From Hoeflea sp. (GTDB lineage Bacteria > Pseudomonadota > Alphaproteobacteria > Rhizobiales > Rhizobiaceae), in the NCBI GenBank assembly GCA_019084245.1, contig JAHRFE010000029.1, positions 62,001-126,000 of the forward strand: a stretch of DNA of 64,000 bases, given 5' to 3'. The translations under genes and the position numbers were made by a program. Under the pieces are notes generated by a model. That model had not been told where the DNA came from and made no database searches. It was given only the letters and a program-made list of their open reading frames with translations. Shown in pieces: positions 44,916 to 53,829 of the stretch. Every line of letters starts with the position of its first letter. Position 1 is the stretch's first letter.

Positions 44916-45868
44916 GCACCGCAACAATCCGGGCCGGCGCCATACTCCCCGGACGGGGCGGAATGGGCGGTGCGCTGTCGGATGCGTTCTGGCGCAATCC
45001 GAAGCTCCTGCTGTTCGTGATGCTGACGCCGCCGCTGCTCTGGCTCGGCATCATCTATCTCGGAAGCCTGTTTGCGCTTCTGATCCAGAGCTTCTTTTCC
45101 ATCGACGAGTTTTCCGGTCTGGTCGTGCGTGAATTCACGCTGAAGACTTATGGCGAACTGCTGCGCCCCTCCAATCTCGACATCATCGTGCGCACCGTCA
45201 CCATGGCGGGTCTGGTGACCATCGCTTCTGCGATCATCGCCTTTCCGATCGCTTATTACGCGGCGCGCTATGCGAAAGGGCGTTGGAAGGCTGTCTTCTA
45301 TCTCGGCGTGATGCTGCCCTTGTGGTCGAGCTATCTGGTCAAGGTCTATGCCTGGAAGCTGATCCTTGCCAAGGAAGGCATCCTCACCTGGATCTTCGAC
45401 AAGCTGCATCTGACCTTCCTGATCGAGGGCTGGCTGTCCCTGCCGGTTGTCGGCGGTAACTCGCTTTCGGTCAGTCTGACGGGCACGTTTCTTGTCTTCG
45501 TCTATGTCTGGCTGCCGTTCATGATCCTGCCGGTGCAGGCAGCACTTGAACGGGTTCCGGGCAATCTGCTCGAAGCCTCCGCCGATCTCGGCGCGTCGCC
45601 ACGCCAGACCTTTACCAATGTGCTGCTGCCCCTGGCGCTGCCCGGCATCATTGCCGGCTCGATCTTCACCTTCTCGCTGACGCTGGGCGACTACATCATC
45701 CCGCAGATCATCGGCACCTCGCACCGCTTCATCGGCATGGCGGTCTATGCGCATCAGGGAACGGCCGGCAACATTCCGCTCGCTGCCGCCTTCACCGTGG
45801 TGCCGGTGGTGATCATGGGGATCTATCTCTGGCTCGCCAAACGCGCGGGGGCCTTCAATGCGCTCTGA
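44912..45868 (+). CDS. Polyamine-type ABC transporter permease (YdcU/PotB-like)
   Basis: A 318-residue inner-membrane permease with six predicted TM segments, the first [25 protein letters not shown], and the EAA loop [32 protein letters not shown] loop between TM2 and TM3 is typical of PotB. ATG at 44912 overlaps the ATPase stop in an ATGA; its own 3' end overlaps the next gene by 11 bases. Confidence 0.9.
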   Translation: MSTATIRAGAILPGRGGMGGALSDAFWRNPKLLLFVMLTPPLLWLGIIYLGSLFALLIQSFFSIDEFSGLVVREFTLKTYGELLRPSNLDIIVRTVTMAGLVTIASAIIAFPIAYYAARYAKGRWKAVFYLGVMLPLWSSYLVKVYAWKLILAKEGILTWIFDKLHLTFLIEGWLSLPVVGGNSLSVSLTGTFLVFVYVWLPFMILPVQAALERVPGNLLEASADLGASPRQTFTNVLLPLALPGIIAGSIFTFSLTLGDYIIPQIIGTSHRFIGMAVYAHQGTAGNIPLAAAFTVVPVVIMGIYLWLAKRAGAFNAL

Positions 45869-46673
45869 TCGTCAAAATCGCACGCCCATGGGCCTGAAGA
45901 TCGCCGCCGGCGTTGGCCTCGCCTTCCTGCATCTGCCCATCCTGCTGATCTTTCTCTACGCCTTCACCACCGAGGACAAGAGCTACCAGTTCCCGCCGCC
46001 GGGGCTGACGCTGAAATGGTTCGCGGTAACCTGGAACCGACCGGACGTGTGGGAGGCGCTGGGGCTTTCGGTCCGGGTCGCCTCGATTTCCACCGTGGTG
46101 GCGCTGGTGCTGGGCACGCTCTGTGCGGCGGCGATCTCGCAGACAAGGTTTTTCGGCCGCGAAGCGATCTCGCTGCTGGTCATCCTGCCCATCGCGCTCC
46201 CCGGCATCATCACCGGCATTTCGCTGCGCTCCGCCTTCAACCTCGCCGAGATCCCGTTTTCGTTCTGGACCATCGTGCTCGGCCACGCCACCTTCTGCGT
46301 GGTCGTCGTCTACAACAACGCCGTGGCCCGGTTTCGGCGGGTTTCGGGGTCGCTGATCGAGGCCTCGATGGATCTCGGCGCCGACGGCTTTCAGACATTC
46401 AGGTATGTGATCCTGCCCAATATCGGCACGGCGCTGCTCGCCGGCGGCATGCTCGCCTTCGCGCTCAGCTTCGACGAGGTGATCGTCACCACGTTTACCG
46501 CCGGCCAGCAGGCGACGCTGCCGATCTGGATGCTCGAGGAACTGGTCAGGCCGCGCCAGCGCCCGGTCACCAATGTGGTGGCGATGGTGGTGGTGCTCGT
46601 TACCTTCCTGCCCATTCTTGCCGCCTATTATCTCACCCGGGACGGAGACCAGATTTCCGGACAGGGCAAATAA
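45858..46673 (+). CDS. Polyamine-type ABC transporter permease (YdcV/PotC-like)
   Basis: A 271-residue permease beginning with a short basic N-terminus and TM1 [24 protein letters not shown], then six segments in all; EAA loop [31 protein letters not shown]. Forms a heterodimer with the PotB-like protein. It ends 17 bases before the aldehyde dehydrogenase start. Confidence 0.9.
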   Translation: MRSDRQNRTPMGLKIAAGVGLAFLHLPILLIFLYAFTTEDKSYQFPPPGLTLKWFAVTWNRPDVWEALGLSVRVASISTVVALVLGTLCAAAISQTRFFGREAISLLVILPIALPGIITGISLRSAFNLAEIPFSFWTIVLGHATFCVVVVYNNAVARFRRVSGSLIEASMDLGADGFQTFRYVILPNIGTALLAGGMLAFALSFDEVIVTTFTAGQQATLPIWMLEELVRPRQRPVTNVVAMVVVLVTFLPILAAYYLTRDGDQISGQGK

Positions 46674-46690
46674 CCTACGGGAGACACGCC

Positions 46691-48118
46691 ATGGATACCC
46701 AAATGCTGATCGGCAACCGTTTCGAGGCCGGGACGGAAGCGGAGGAGAAGATCTTCAACCCGCGCACCGGCGAGACCATTCTCAACCTGCCCGAGGCCTC
46801 CTCGATCCAGATCGAGGCCGCGGTCAATGCCGCCGAGAAGGCGTTTTCCACCTGGTCGCGGACCACGCCGGCGCAGCGCTCGGGCTATCTGCTCAGGATC
46901 GCCGACCGGATCGAGGCCGAAGCCGACGGCTTCGCCGCCCTTGAAGCACTCAACTGCGGCAAACCGATCAATGCGGTGAAGAACGACGAGATCCCGGCAA
47001 TTGTCGACTGCTACCGGTTCTTCGCCGGCGCGGTGCGCTGCATGCCCGGCAATGCAGCCGGCGAATACATGGAAGGCCATACCTCGATGATCCGCCGCGA
47101 CCCGGTCGGCATCATCGCTTCCATCGCACCCTGGAACTACCCGCTGATGATGATGGCGTGGAAGCTGGCGCCGGCGATCGGCGGCGGCAACACCGTGGTG
47201 TTCAAACCCTCCGAGCAGACCCCGCTGACGGCGTTGAAACTCGCCAAGATCATGGCCGACATCCTGCCCGAAGGCGTGGTCAATGTCGTGCTCGGCCGTG
47301 GTGAAAGCGTCGGCAACGCGCTGATCAACCATCCCAAGATCAACATGATCTCGATCACCGGCGACGTCGCCACCGGCAAGAAGGTGCTGCAGGCAGCCGC
47401 CAAGTCGGTCAAGCGGACCCATCTCGAACTGGGCGGCAAGGCGCCGGTCATCGTCTTTGACGACGCCGATCTCGACGCCGTCGTGGGTGGGCTGCGCGCC
47501 TTCGGATACTACAATGCCGGCCAGGACTGCACAGCCGCCTGCAGGATCTACGCCGGCCCGAAGATTTACGACAAGCTGGTGGCCGAACTTTCGACCGCCG
47601 TGTCGAGCATCAGATATGATCAGGCGGATGATGCCGAGAACGAGATAGGCCCGCTGATTTCCAAGCGCCAGCGCGACCGGGTGGCGAGCTTCGTCGAACG
47701 CGCCTCGGAAATGAAGCACATGGAAATCACCACCGGCGGCAAGCCGGGCGACGGCAACGGCTTCTACTACCAGCCGACGCTGATTGCCGGCGCGCTGCAA
47801 AGCGACGAGATCGTCCAGCGCGAGGTGTTCGGCCCGGTGGTCTCGGTCACCCGGTTTACCGACGCGGAAGAAGCGGTCCGCTGGGCCAATGATTCCGAAT
47901 ACGGGCTTGCCTCCTCGGTCTGGACCAAGGATGTCTCCAAGGCGATGCAATGCGCCGCACGGCTGCAGTATGGCTGCACCTGGATCAACACCCATTTCAT
48001 GCTGGTCAACGAGATGCCGCATGGCGGTATCAAGCAGTCGGGCTATGGCAAGGACATGTCGCTTTATGCCCTTGAGGATTATACTGCAGTGCGGCATGTA
48101 ATGATCGCTCACGGCTGA
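46691..48118 (+). CDS. patD: Gamma-aminobutyraldehyde dehydrogenase (PatD-like)
   Basis: A 475-residue NAD-dependent aldehyde dehydrogenase: [34 protein letters not shown] (substrate/NAD region), [10 protein letters not shown] (NAD motif), [18 protein letters not shown] with catalytic Glu about residue 247, and the active-site Cys at about 280 in GQDCTAACR. Length and gene order match E. coli PatD (YdcW, 474 residues). It oxidises 4-aminobutanal from putrescine transamination to GABA, directly linking uptake to catabolism. GGGAG lies about eight bases upstream. A related betaine-aldehyde dehydrogenase activity is the main alternative. Confidence 0.85.
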   Translation: MDTQMLIGNRFEAGTEAEEKIFNPRTGETILNLPEASSIQIEAAVNAAEKAFSTWSRTTPAQRSGYLLRIADRIEAEADGFAALEALNCGKPINAVKNDEIPAIVDCYRFFAGAVRCMPGNAAGEYMEGHTSMIRRDPVGIIASIAPWNYPLMMMAWKLAPAIGGGNTVVFKPSEQTPLTALKLAKIMADILPEGVVNVVLGRGESVGNALINHPKINMISITGDVATGKKVLQAAAKSVKRTHLELGGKAPVIVFDDADLDAVVGGLRAFGYYNAGQDCTAACRIYAGPKIYDKLVAELSTAVSSIRYDQADDAENEIGPLISKRQRDRVASFVERASEMKHMEITTGGKPGDGNGFYYQPTLIAGALQSDEIVQREVFGPVVSVTRFTDAEEAVRWANDSEYGLASSVWTKDVSKAMQCAARLQYGCTWINTHFMLVNEMPHGGIKQSGYGKDMSLYALEDYTAVRHVMIAHG

Positions 48119-48135
48119 CAGGCCATTTCCCCGGT

Positions 48136-48161
48136 CCCGGGACGGGGTTGACCGTCCCGGG
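48136..48161 (+). terminator. Hairpin after patD
   Basis: CCCGGGACGG (48136-48145) pairs perfectly with CCGTCCCGGG (48152-48161) around GGTTGA, 17 bases past the patD stop. It probably marks the end of the polyamine operon before purU; no T-run is present. Confidence 0.6.
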
Positions 48162-48224
48162 CGGATGCTGCAAAGCCGCTGGAGAATGGCCATCCATCAA
48201 GGCCATCAACACCCGGAGACTGTC

Positions 48225-49079
48225 ATGGCGCATCCGCATTTTGTCATCACCATTGCCTGCGCCGACCAGCCCGGCATCGTTGCGGCTATCACCACCGAAC
48301 TCGCCGCGATCGGCGCCAATATCGCTGAATCGAGCCAGTTCTGGGATCGCCAGACCAACCGGTTCTTCATGCGAATCGCCATCGAGACACCGGAGGGCGT
48401 GGATGCCGAAGCCGTCAAGCGGGCGCTCAAGGCGCCGGTGGCGCGCTTCGAGATGCGGCTCGACATCAATGACATGGCCAAGCGTCCGAAGATCATCATC
48501 ATGGTGTCGAAATTCGACCATGCGCTCCTGCACTTGATCTACCAGATCCGGGTCGGCTGGCTCGACGCCGAAGTGGTAGGGATCGTTTCCAACCACGAGG
48601 ACAGCCGCAGGAGCGCCGAGAACGAGGGCATTCCCTTTCACTACTGGCCGGTGACCAAGGACACCAAGGCCGCCCAGGAAGAAAAGCTGCTCGAGCTTGC
48701 GACCCGGAGCGGCGCCGACCTGGTGATCCTGGCGCGCTACATGCAAGTCTTGTCGGACAGCCTCTCACGCCGCCTGTTCGGAAAGGTGATCAATATTCAC
48801 CACTCGTTCCTGCCGAGCTTCAAGGGCGCCAAGCCCTATCACCAGGCGCATGAGCGCGGCGTCAAGCTGATCGGCGCCACCGCCCATTACGTCACCGCTG
48901 ATCTCGACGAAGGCCCGATCATCGAGCAGGAAACCGAGCGCGTGACCCACGCCATGACCGCCGACGATTTCGTCGCAGCCGGCCGCGACATCGAGGCACG
49001 CGTGCTGGCGCGGGCGGTGAAAATGCATGTGGAATCGCGTGTCATGCTCAATGGCCACAAGACCGTGGTGTTTGGATAG
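48225..49079 (+). CDS. purU: Formyltetrahydrofolate deformylase
   Basis: A 284-residue enzyme that hydrolyses 10-formyl-THF to THF and formate, rebalancing the one-carbon pool. An N-terminal ACT domain (about 5-80; FVITIACADQPGIVAAITTEL) precedes the formyltransferase-like catalytic domain (about 90-280) with LVILARYMQVLSD, INIHHSFLPSFKGAKPYHQA (catalytic Asn and His) and TADLDEGPIIEQE (catalytic Asp). In bacteria that demethylate glycine betaine and sarcosine, purU-type genes are often near such pathways, fitting the carnitine-to-betaine route elsewhere in this window. The start at 48225 gives the standard N-terminus. Confidence 0.9.
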   Translation: MAHPHFVITIACADQPGIVAAITTELAAIGANIAESSQFWDRQTNRFFMRIAIETPEGVDAEAVKRALKAPVARFEMRLDINDMAKRPKIIIMVSKFDHALLHLIYQIRVGWLDAEVVGIVSNHEDSRRSAENEGIPFHYWPVTKDTKAAQEEKLLELATRSGADLVILARYMQVLSDSLSRRLFGKVINIHHSFLPSFKGAKPYHQAHERGVKLIGATAHYVTADLDEGPIIEQETERVTHAMTADDFVAAGRDIEARVLARAVKMHVESRVMLNGHKTVVFG

Positions 49080-49085
49080 GCAGCC

Positions 49086-49979
49086 GTGAACTGGGACGAC
49101 ATCAGGGTGTTTCTGGCTGTCGCCCGCGCCGGGCAGATCCTGGCGGCCGCCAAACGGCTGGGGATCAACCACGCCACCGCCGCGCGGCGGATCACCTCGC
49201 TCGAGACCGCGCTCGGCGCGCAGCTGGTGGTTCGCCGCACCAATGGCTGCGGGCTCACCGGGGAAGGCGAAGCCTTCCTGGCGCACGCCGAACGGATCGA
49301 AGCCGAGATGCTGGCGGCGCAGGCAAATCTCGGCCGCACCGACAGCGCCATCTCGGGCACCGTGCGGATCGGCGCGCCGGACGGGTTCGGGGTCTCGTTC
49401 CTGGCGCCGCGGCTGGGCGCACTGATCGCCAAACATCCCGACCTGAGATTGCAACTGGTGCCGGTTCCGCGCAGCTTTTCGCTGCCGCAACGCGAGGCCG
49501 ACATCGCCATCACCGTCGAACGCCCTGCGGAGGGCCGGCTGGTGGCGCGCAAGCTGGTCGACTATTCCCTGTCGCTCTATGCCTCGCGGGCCTATCTGGA
49601 GCAGCACGGAACGCCAACCCGGACGGAGCAGCTCAAGGACCACCGGCTGATCAGCTATGTGGAAGACCTGATCTTCTCGCCGTCGCTTCATTTCACCCGC
49701 GAGATCCTGCGCAACTGGACGGCGCAGTTTGAGATATCAAGCGCCACCGGACAGACCGAGGCGGTGCGGTCGGGCGCCGGCATTGCCGTTCTGCATGATT
49801 ACATTGCGGGGCTCGATCCGGATCTGGTGCGGCTGCTGCCGGAGCACCGCATCGAGCGGTCCTACTATATGGTCTATCATGAATCCGCCCGGGATCTCGC
49901 GCGGGTGCGCACCGTGGCCGATCACATCTCCACTGTGGCGCAGGCGCACAAGGCACATTTCTTTCCCGTCGACAGGTGA
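49086..49979 (+). CDS. LysR-family transcriptional regulator
   Basis: A 297-residue LTTR starting with GTG (MNWDDIRVFLAVARAGQILA), HTH around residues 17-40 (AAKRLGINHATAARRITSLE) and effector domain from about 90 (GTVRIGAPDGFGVSFLAPRL). It lies six bases after purU in the same direction, probably co-transcribed. It belongs to the LTTR group with WDD at the N-terminus; targets are unknown. Confidence 0.85.
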   Translation: MNWDDIRVFLAVARAGQILAAAKRLGINHATAARRITSLETALGAQLVVRRTNGCGLTGEGEAFLAHAERIEAEMLAAQANLGRTDSAISGTVRIGAPDGFGVSFLAPRLGALIAKHPDLRLQLVPVPRSFSLPQREADIAITVERPAEGRLVARKLVDYSLSLYASRAYLEQHGTPTRTEQLKDHRLISYVEDLIFSPSLHFTREILRNWTAQFEISSATGQTEAVRSGAGIAVLHDYIAGLDPDLVRLLPEHRIERSYYMVYHESARDLARVRTVADHISTVAQAHKAHFFPVDR

Positions 49980-50057
49980 GATCCCCCTGTTGCACACAAG
50001 CAGGCGGGAGCGAGGCCGTCAGCTTGGTCCGGGTATCTCCATCGCGGTGAACCCTGA

Positions 50058-50205
50058 AAAACAAAACGCCTGCCGGGTCAGACCCGACAGGCGCTTGTAC
50101 TTCGTCGCGACATCCAGACCGGTGCTTGGGAGGAGGATCCCGGCGCGGATAGTCTCGACTACTGCCATGCCGAACTGGGAGGAGGAGGTGTTCGACGTGG
50201 CGTTG
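50058..50205 (-). ncRNA. Candidate trans-acting sRNA with two anti-Shine-Dalgarno loops (NfeR1/CcsR-like)
   Basis: The minus strand carries two CCTCCTCCC motifs (complements of 50177-50185 and 50128-50136), each placed in an apical loop: the first between CGAAC and GTTCG (50171-50175 with 50190-50194), the second between CCGG arms plus an ATCC/GGAT pair (50112-50122 with 50140-50150). It ends in a strong stem (50067-50079 with 50081-50093, one mismatch) followed on the minus strand by TTTTGTTTTT. A weak promoter TTGCAA-N17-CATATC (complement of 50239-50211) would start transcription near 50205. This layout matches rhizobial NfeR1 (alpha-r14) and Rhodobacter CcsR RNAs, which pair with ribosome-binding sites of transporter and metabolic mRNAs. 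The 71-codon open frame here is shadow. Confidence 0.7.
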
Positions 50206-50310
50206 ACACAGATATGGTATAGTTCATGCTGCATTGCAATAGGATTCTTCAGGAATCTTTATCTTTTGGTAAACTCGCATAAGCCGCTGTAACTTTTGGT
50301 GTTTTGGCTT

Positions 50311-50322
50311 TGAACTAGTTCA
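50311..50322. promoter_or_regulatory. 12-bp perfect palindrome in the sRNA upstream region
   Basis: TGAACTAGTTCA is a perfect palindrome about 105 bases upstream of the presumed sRNA start, in the otherwise featureless stretch 50210-50360. It could be a regulator site. Nothing else is visible in this stretch. Confidence 0.35.
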
Positions 50323-50365
50323 GCGCGCCGGGCCGTCATCGGAAAGAATGCGGCAACGCAACAAA

Positions 50366-50390
50366 AAACCGGGGCGCGCGGCCCCGGTTT
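50366..50390 (-). terminator. Rho-independent terminator of the xylose transport operon
   Basis: AAACCGGGGC (50366-50375) pairs perfectly with GCCCCGGTTT (50381-50390) around GCGCG; on the minus strand it is followed by TTTTTTGTTG. It lies 32 bases past the ATPase stop and is the clearest intrinsic terminator in the window. Confidence 0.9.
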
Positions 50391-50421
50391 GTGAATGTTC
50401 AGGCAAATAGGTTGGGCTAGC

Positions 50422-51198
50422 TCAGGCGAATTGAATCGCCCCCGGCCCCGGGATCCCGTTTGGCGGGCATTTACCGGCGATGATCATGCCGAGCAGATCG
50501 TCTTCGGACACATCTGCCACCTTGACGGTGCCGACGAGCTGACCGTTCTTCATGACATTGGCCCGGTCGCACATCGCCTTGACCTGGTGAATGTCGTGAT
50601 CGATCAGGAAGATGCCGATCCCTTCGGATTTGAGTTGCTCGATCAGTTCGGCCACCATCCGGGTCTCCTGTACGCCGAGCGCCGCCGTGGGCTCATCCAT
50701 GATCAGGATCTTGGCATTGAAATAGACCGCACGGGCAATGGCGACCGATTGCCGCTGACCGCCCGAAAGACCTGCAACCGGCGTATGGAACCGACGGAAG
50801 TTCGGATTGAGGCGCTTCATGATCTTGCGCGTCTCGGCCTCCATCAAGGCGTCGTCGACAAAGCCGAGCGGCGTTGTCAGTTCGCGCCCGAGAAACAGGT
50901 TCGATGCGGCATCCAGATTGTCGGCGAGCGCCAGATACTGGTAGATCGTCTCGATCTGGTGGTTGCGGGCGTCGCGCGGGTTGTTGATTACGGCCTTCTT
51001 GCCGTTGATGAAGATCTCGCCGCCATCGCGCGGCAAGGCCCCAGACAGCATTTTCATCAGCACGGATTTACCGGCGCCGTTGTGCCCCAAGACCCCGACG
51101 ACCTCGCCGGGATAAAGATCGATGGTGACGTGATCGACGGCCTTGATGCCGCCGAACGACTTCTGCATGTCGCGCATTTCAACGAGAGGCGTGGTCAT
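50422..51198 (-). CDS. xylG: Sugar (xylose-type) ABC transporter ATP-binding protein, half-size
   Basis: A 258-residue ABC ATPase: Walker A GHNGAGKSVLMKML, signature LSGGQRQSVAIARAV, Walker B ILIMDEPTAALG, switch FLIDHDIHQV. E. coli XylG has two fused ABC domains (about 513 residues); this one is a single domain, like FrcA and many rhizobial sugar transporters, and would act as a homodimer. The end KCPPNGIPGPGAIQFA is short and not diagnostic. It is the last gene of the leftward operon; its ATG overlaps the permease stop and it is followed by an intrinsic terminator. Confidence 0.82.
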   Translation of the reverse strand: MTTPLVEMRDMQKSFGGIKAVDHVTIDLYPGEVVGVLGHNGAGKSVLMKMLSGALPRDGGEIFINGKKAVINNPRDARNHQIETIYQYLALADNLDAASNLFLGRELTTPLGFVDDALMEAETRKIMKRLNPNFRRFHTPVAGLSGGQRQSVAIARAVYFNAKILIMDEPTAALGVQETRMVAELIEQLKSEGIGIFLIDHDIHQVKAMCDRANVMKNGQLVGTVKVADVSEDDLLGMIIAGKCPPNGIPGPGAIQFA

Positions 51199-52496
51199 GT
51201 CTTGTCTCCCGTCCGGCGCCTGTAGACGATGTCGATGAAGACCGCGAGAACCAGCACGGAACCCACGACCATGTTCTGGTAGGGCGCGTCGACGCCAACC
51301 ATCGCCATGCCCGATTGCAGGCTCTGCATGATCAGCGCGCCCAGGATCGCGCCGTAGATGGTGCCCATGCCGCCTGCGAGCGCCGTGCCGCCGATGACCG
51401 CGGCCGCGATGACGCGCAGTTCGTCGAGCGTGCCGATGTCATTGGAATGGAAAGTTTGCCGCGACGAGGCCACAACGGCGGAAATGGCGCACAAGACGCC
51501 CATGATCGCGAAGATCTTCACCGTGAGCAGGCGCGTGTTGATGCCCGCCAGTGCCGCCGCTTCAGGGTTGCCGCCTGTGGCGAAAATATACCGTCCGAGC
51601 CGGGTGCGCTGGGCGATGACCGTCATGGTAATGGCGATCACGATCAGCACAAGCACCGAGATCGGCAATCCGTAGCCCTGAACCAGGCCTTCGGGCATGA
51701 TCTCGCCGCGCGCCTCGAACATCCGCTGCAGCCGCGCCGTGGGAATTTCATAGGCATTGAGGACCGCCACGAAGCCGGCAATTGCTCCCGCGATGATCAG
51801 GCCGATGATCACTTCGGCCCAGACCGGCTTGACCGGAAACTCATGCAGAACCTTGTTTCTGCGGGACCGGAACAGCGCGTAGAATGAGGCCATGATAGCG
51901 ATGGCGGCGATAATCCAGCTCCAGAACTCGCCGAGCGTGCCGTTGATGCCGCCGAAAAGCTGGAAATTCGCATCAAGCGGACCGATCGTCTGGCCCTTTG
52001 TCAGGTGCCAGGAGACATTGCGCCATACCAGAAAACCACCCAGCGTGACAATGAAGGCAGGGATTGTCAGATAGCCGATCAGCCAGCCTTGGAAGGCGCC
52101 GATCACCAGTCCTGTCATCACACCGACCAGGATCGCGATCGGCATGGTCAGCGGATGGTTGAGACCCAGTCCCAGCCATTCCGGCGTGACCACGGTCTGC
52201 ATCATCGCCATCATCGCCGAGCAGGTCGCGAGCAGCGACCCGACCGAGAGGTCGATATTTCGGGTGACGATCACAAACACCATTCCCGTCGCCATGATCG
52301 CGACCGACGCGGTCTGGATCGACAGGTTGAAGAGGTTGCGCGGCGTCATAAAACGCCCGTCGGTCAGAAAATTGAAGATCAGGCAGATGACGATGAAGGC
52401 GCCGATCATGCCGATAAGGCGGGTGTCAAGTTCAAGCGCAGCAAAGAAATTGCGTGGCTTCGCCGGCGCACTCGCAACTGGGGACGTCTCGGTCAT
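51195..52496 (-). CDS. xylH: Xylose-type ABC transporter permease
   Basis: A 433-residue membrane protein of the RbsC/XylH family with about ten or more TM segments. The N-terminal MTETSPVASAPAKPRNFF is cytoplasmic; family sequences include FNLSIQTASVAIMATGMVFVIVTRNIDLSVGS (conserved sugar-permease motif) and the EAA-like LAGINTRLLTVKIFAIMGVLCAISA. A periplasmic/cytoplasmic insertion (about 200-290) makes it longer than RbsC, as in XylH. ATG 52496 was chosen; a TTG/ATG ten codons upstream lacks support. Between it and xylF is a hairpin. Confidence 0.85.
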   Translation of the reverse strand: MTETSPVASAPAKPRNFFAALELDTRLIGMIGAFIVICLIFNFLTDGRFMTPRNLFNLSIQTASVAIMATGMVFVIVTRNIDLSVGSLLATCSAMMAMMQTVVTPEWLGLGLNHPLTMPIAILVGVMTGLVIGAFQGWLIGYLTIPAFIVTLGGFLVWRNVSWHLTKGQTIGPLDANFQLFGGINGTLGEFWSWIIAAIAIMASFYALFRSRRNKVLHEFPVKPVWAEVIIGLIIAGAIAGFVAVLNAYEIPTARLQRMFEARGEIMPEGLVQGYGLPISVLVLIVIAITMTVIAQRTRLGRYIFATGGNPEAAALAGINTRLLTVKIFAIMGVLCAISAVVASSRQTFHSNDIGTLDELRVIAAAVIGGTALAGGMGTIYGAILGALIMQSLQSGMAMVGVDAPYQNMVVGSVLVLAVFIDIVYRRRTGDKT

Positions 52497-52524
52497 GGCC
52501 GTAATCCAGGTAATGGGTAGCAAC

Positions 52525-52552
52525 ACGTCCCCACCCGGAAGGATGGGGACGT
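52525..52552 (-). terminator. Hairpin between xylF and xylH
   Basis: ACGTCCCCA (52525-52533) pairs with TGGGGACGT (52544-52552), with extra GC pairs toward the loop, 30 bases after the binding-protein stop. It is the fourth binding-protein/permease hairpin of the window and should favour xylF mRNA. Confidence 0.7.
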
Positions 52553-52582
52553 TATTCGGTTGTTTGCAACAGAGCCTGGAGC

Positions 52583-53617
52583 TTAGTTACAGGGTGCCGG
52601 GCCACCGGAGACACCCTGGCACAGGGCTTCCTTGCTGATCCAGCCAGCATCGACGACCGTGGCCAAATTTTCCTTGGTGATCGGAACCGGGGCAAGGAAC
52701 AACGCGGTCATCGTGGTGCCGCCGGGCGACGTCCACTCGGTGGTGCCTTCGATGTCGGACATCGCCGTGCCGTCTGCGAGCTTGGCGGCGATTTCGCCGG
52801 CATTCTTGCCGAGTTCACGGGCGTCCTTCCAGACGCTGACGGTCTGGGTGCCACTGGCGACACGGTTGAGCGCAGCGTGGTCGCCGTCCTGGCCGGAAAC
52901 CGGAATGCCTTGCATACCCTGGGCGGTCAGTGCCGCCACGGCGCCGCCGGCCGTACCGTCATTGGAGGCAACCACGGCATCGACCTTGTTGTCGGCTGCG
53001 GTCAGGATCTGTTCCATGTTGCGCTGGGCGTTGGCCGGAAGCCAGCCGTCGGTATAGGCCTCGCCAACGATCGTGATGTCGCCGGAATCGATGGCCGCCT
53101 GCAGGATTTCCTGCTGGCCGCCACGAAGGAAGTCGGCGTTCGGATCGGTCGGTGACCCCTTGATCATCACATAATTGCCCTTCGGCGCGGCGGCGAACAC
53201 GGCGCGCGCCTGCATGCGGCCAACTTCGACGTTGTCGAAAGTCAGGTAGAAGGCGCGGCTGTCTTCGATCAGACGGTCATAGGCGACAACCGGAATGCCT
53301 TCGTCGGCGGCAGCTGTCACGGCCGGAATAATCGCCTGGGTGTCCTGGGCGAGAATGATCAGCGCGTCGACGCCCTGCGCCATCAGGCTTTCCACATCAG
53401 ATAGCTGCTTGGCGGCAGACGATTGCGCATCGGTTGACACGTAGGTGTCGCCAGCGGCCTCGATAGAGGCCTTCATTGCGGCTTCATCGGTCTTCCAGCG
53501 CTCTTCCTGAAAATTCGACCACGATACGCCGATAGTCTTGCCTTCAGCCAACGCGGCTCCGGCCATTCCAGCTGTCATGACGACGCCAGCAACGAGCGTG
53601 CTGAGTAACTTTTTCAT
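52583..53617 (-). CDS. xylF: D-xylose ABC transporter substrate-binding protein
   Basis: A 344-residue periplasmic sugar-binding protein with a signal peptide (MKKLLSTLVAGVVMTAGMAG, then AALA-EGKTIG). The mature part matches XylF: WSNFQEERWKTDEAAMKASIEA, PVVAYDRLIEDSRAFYLTFDNVEVGRMQA and VVASNDGTAGGAVAAL. GGAGG lies six bases before ATG 53617. It is first in the leftward operon and faces a ROK regulator. Ligand xylose is inferred from family similarity and regulator type. Confidence 0.87.
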   Translation of the reverse strand: MKKLLSTLVAGVVMTAGMAGAALAEGKTIGVSWSNFQEERWKTDEAAMKASIEAAGDTYVSTDAQSSAAKQLSDVESLMAQGVDALIILAQDTQAIIPAVTAAADEGIPVVAYDRLIEDSRAFYLTFDNVEVGRMQARAVFAAAPKGNYVMIKGSPTDPNADFLRGGQQEILQAAIDSGDITIVGEAYTDGWLPANAQRNMEQILTAADNKVDAVVASNDGTAGGAVAALTAQGMQGIPVSGQDGDHAALNRVASGTQTVSVWKDARELGKNAGEIAAKLADGTAMSDIEGTTEWTSPGGTTMTALFLAPVPITKENLATVVDAGWISKEALCQGVSGGPAPCN

Positions 53618-53768
53618 GTAATCCTCCCGGGTGCATACCAAATGCAAAAACGACCAACATGCCGGCAATCAGCAGCCAGGCACGCCTCTGAGGCCTATTA
53701 ATTCGAGCCTCAAAAAAAATCGTGACTCAAAACAGCTTGCATGTCAACATGAAACGGAATTGTGACAA

Positions 53769-53800
53769 GTTGCTGCAATGCAACGTGAATTTTGCATTGC
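53769..53800. promoter_or_regulatory. Candidate operator between xylF and the ROK regulator
   Basis: GTTGC-TGCAAT-GCAAC (53769-53784) is a perfect 5-bp inverted repeat, followed by TTTGCATTGC (53791-53800), with more TTGCA cores in the same 200-base divergent region (for example around 53741). ROK repressors bind such AT-rich dyads, so autoregulation and xylF repression are likely. Promoter boxes are not clear. Confidence 0.4.
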
Positions 53801-53829
53801 ACCCGGCTGTAAGGAGGCGGCCCGGGAGG

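Noticed and set aside
50019-50234. A 71-codon minus-strand open frame in the sRNA region
   Set aside because: It spans the terminator hairpin and anti-SD loops, lacks a ribosome-binding site and any protein pattern; the RNA reading explains the sequence better.
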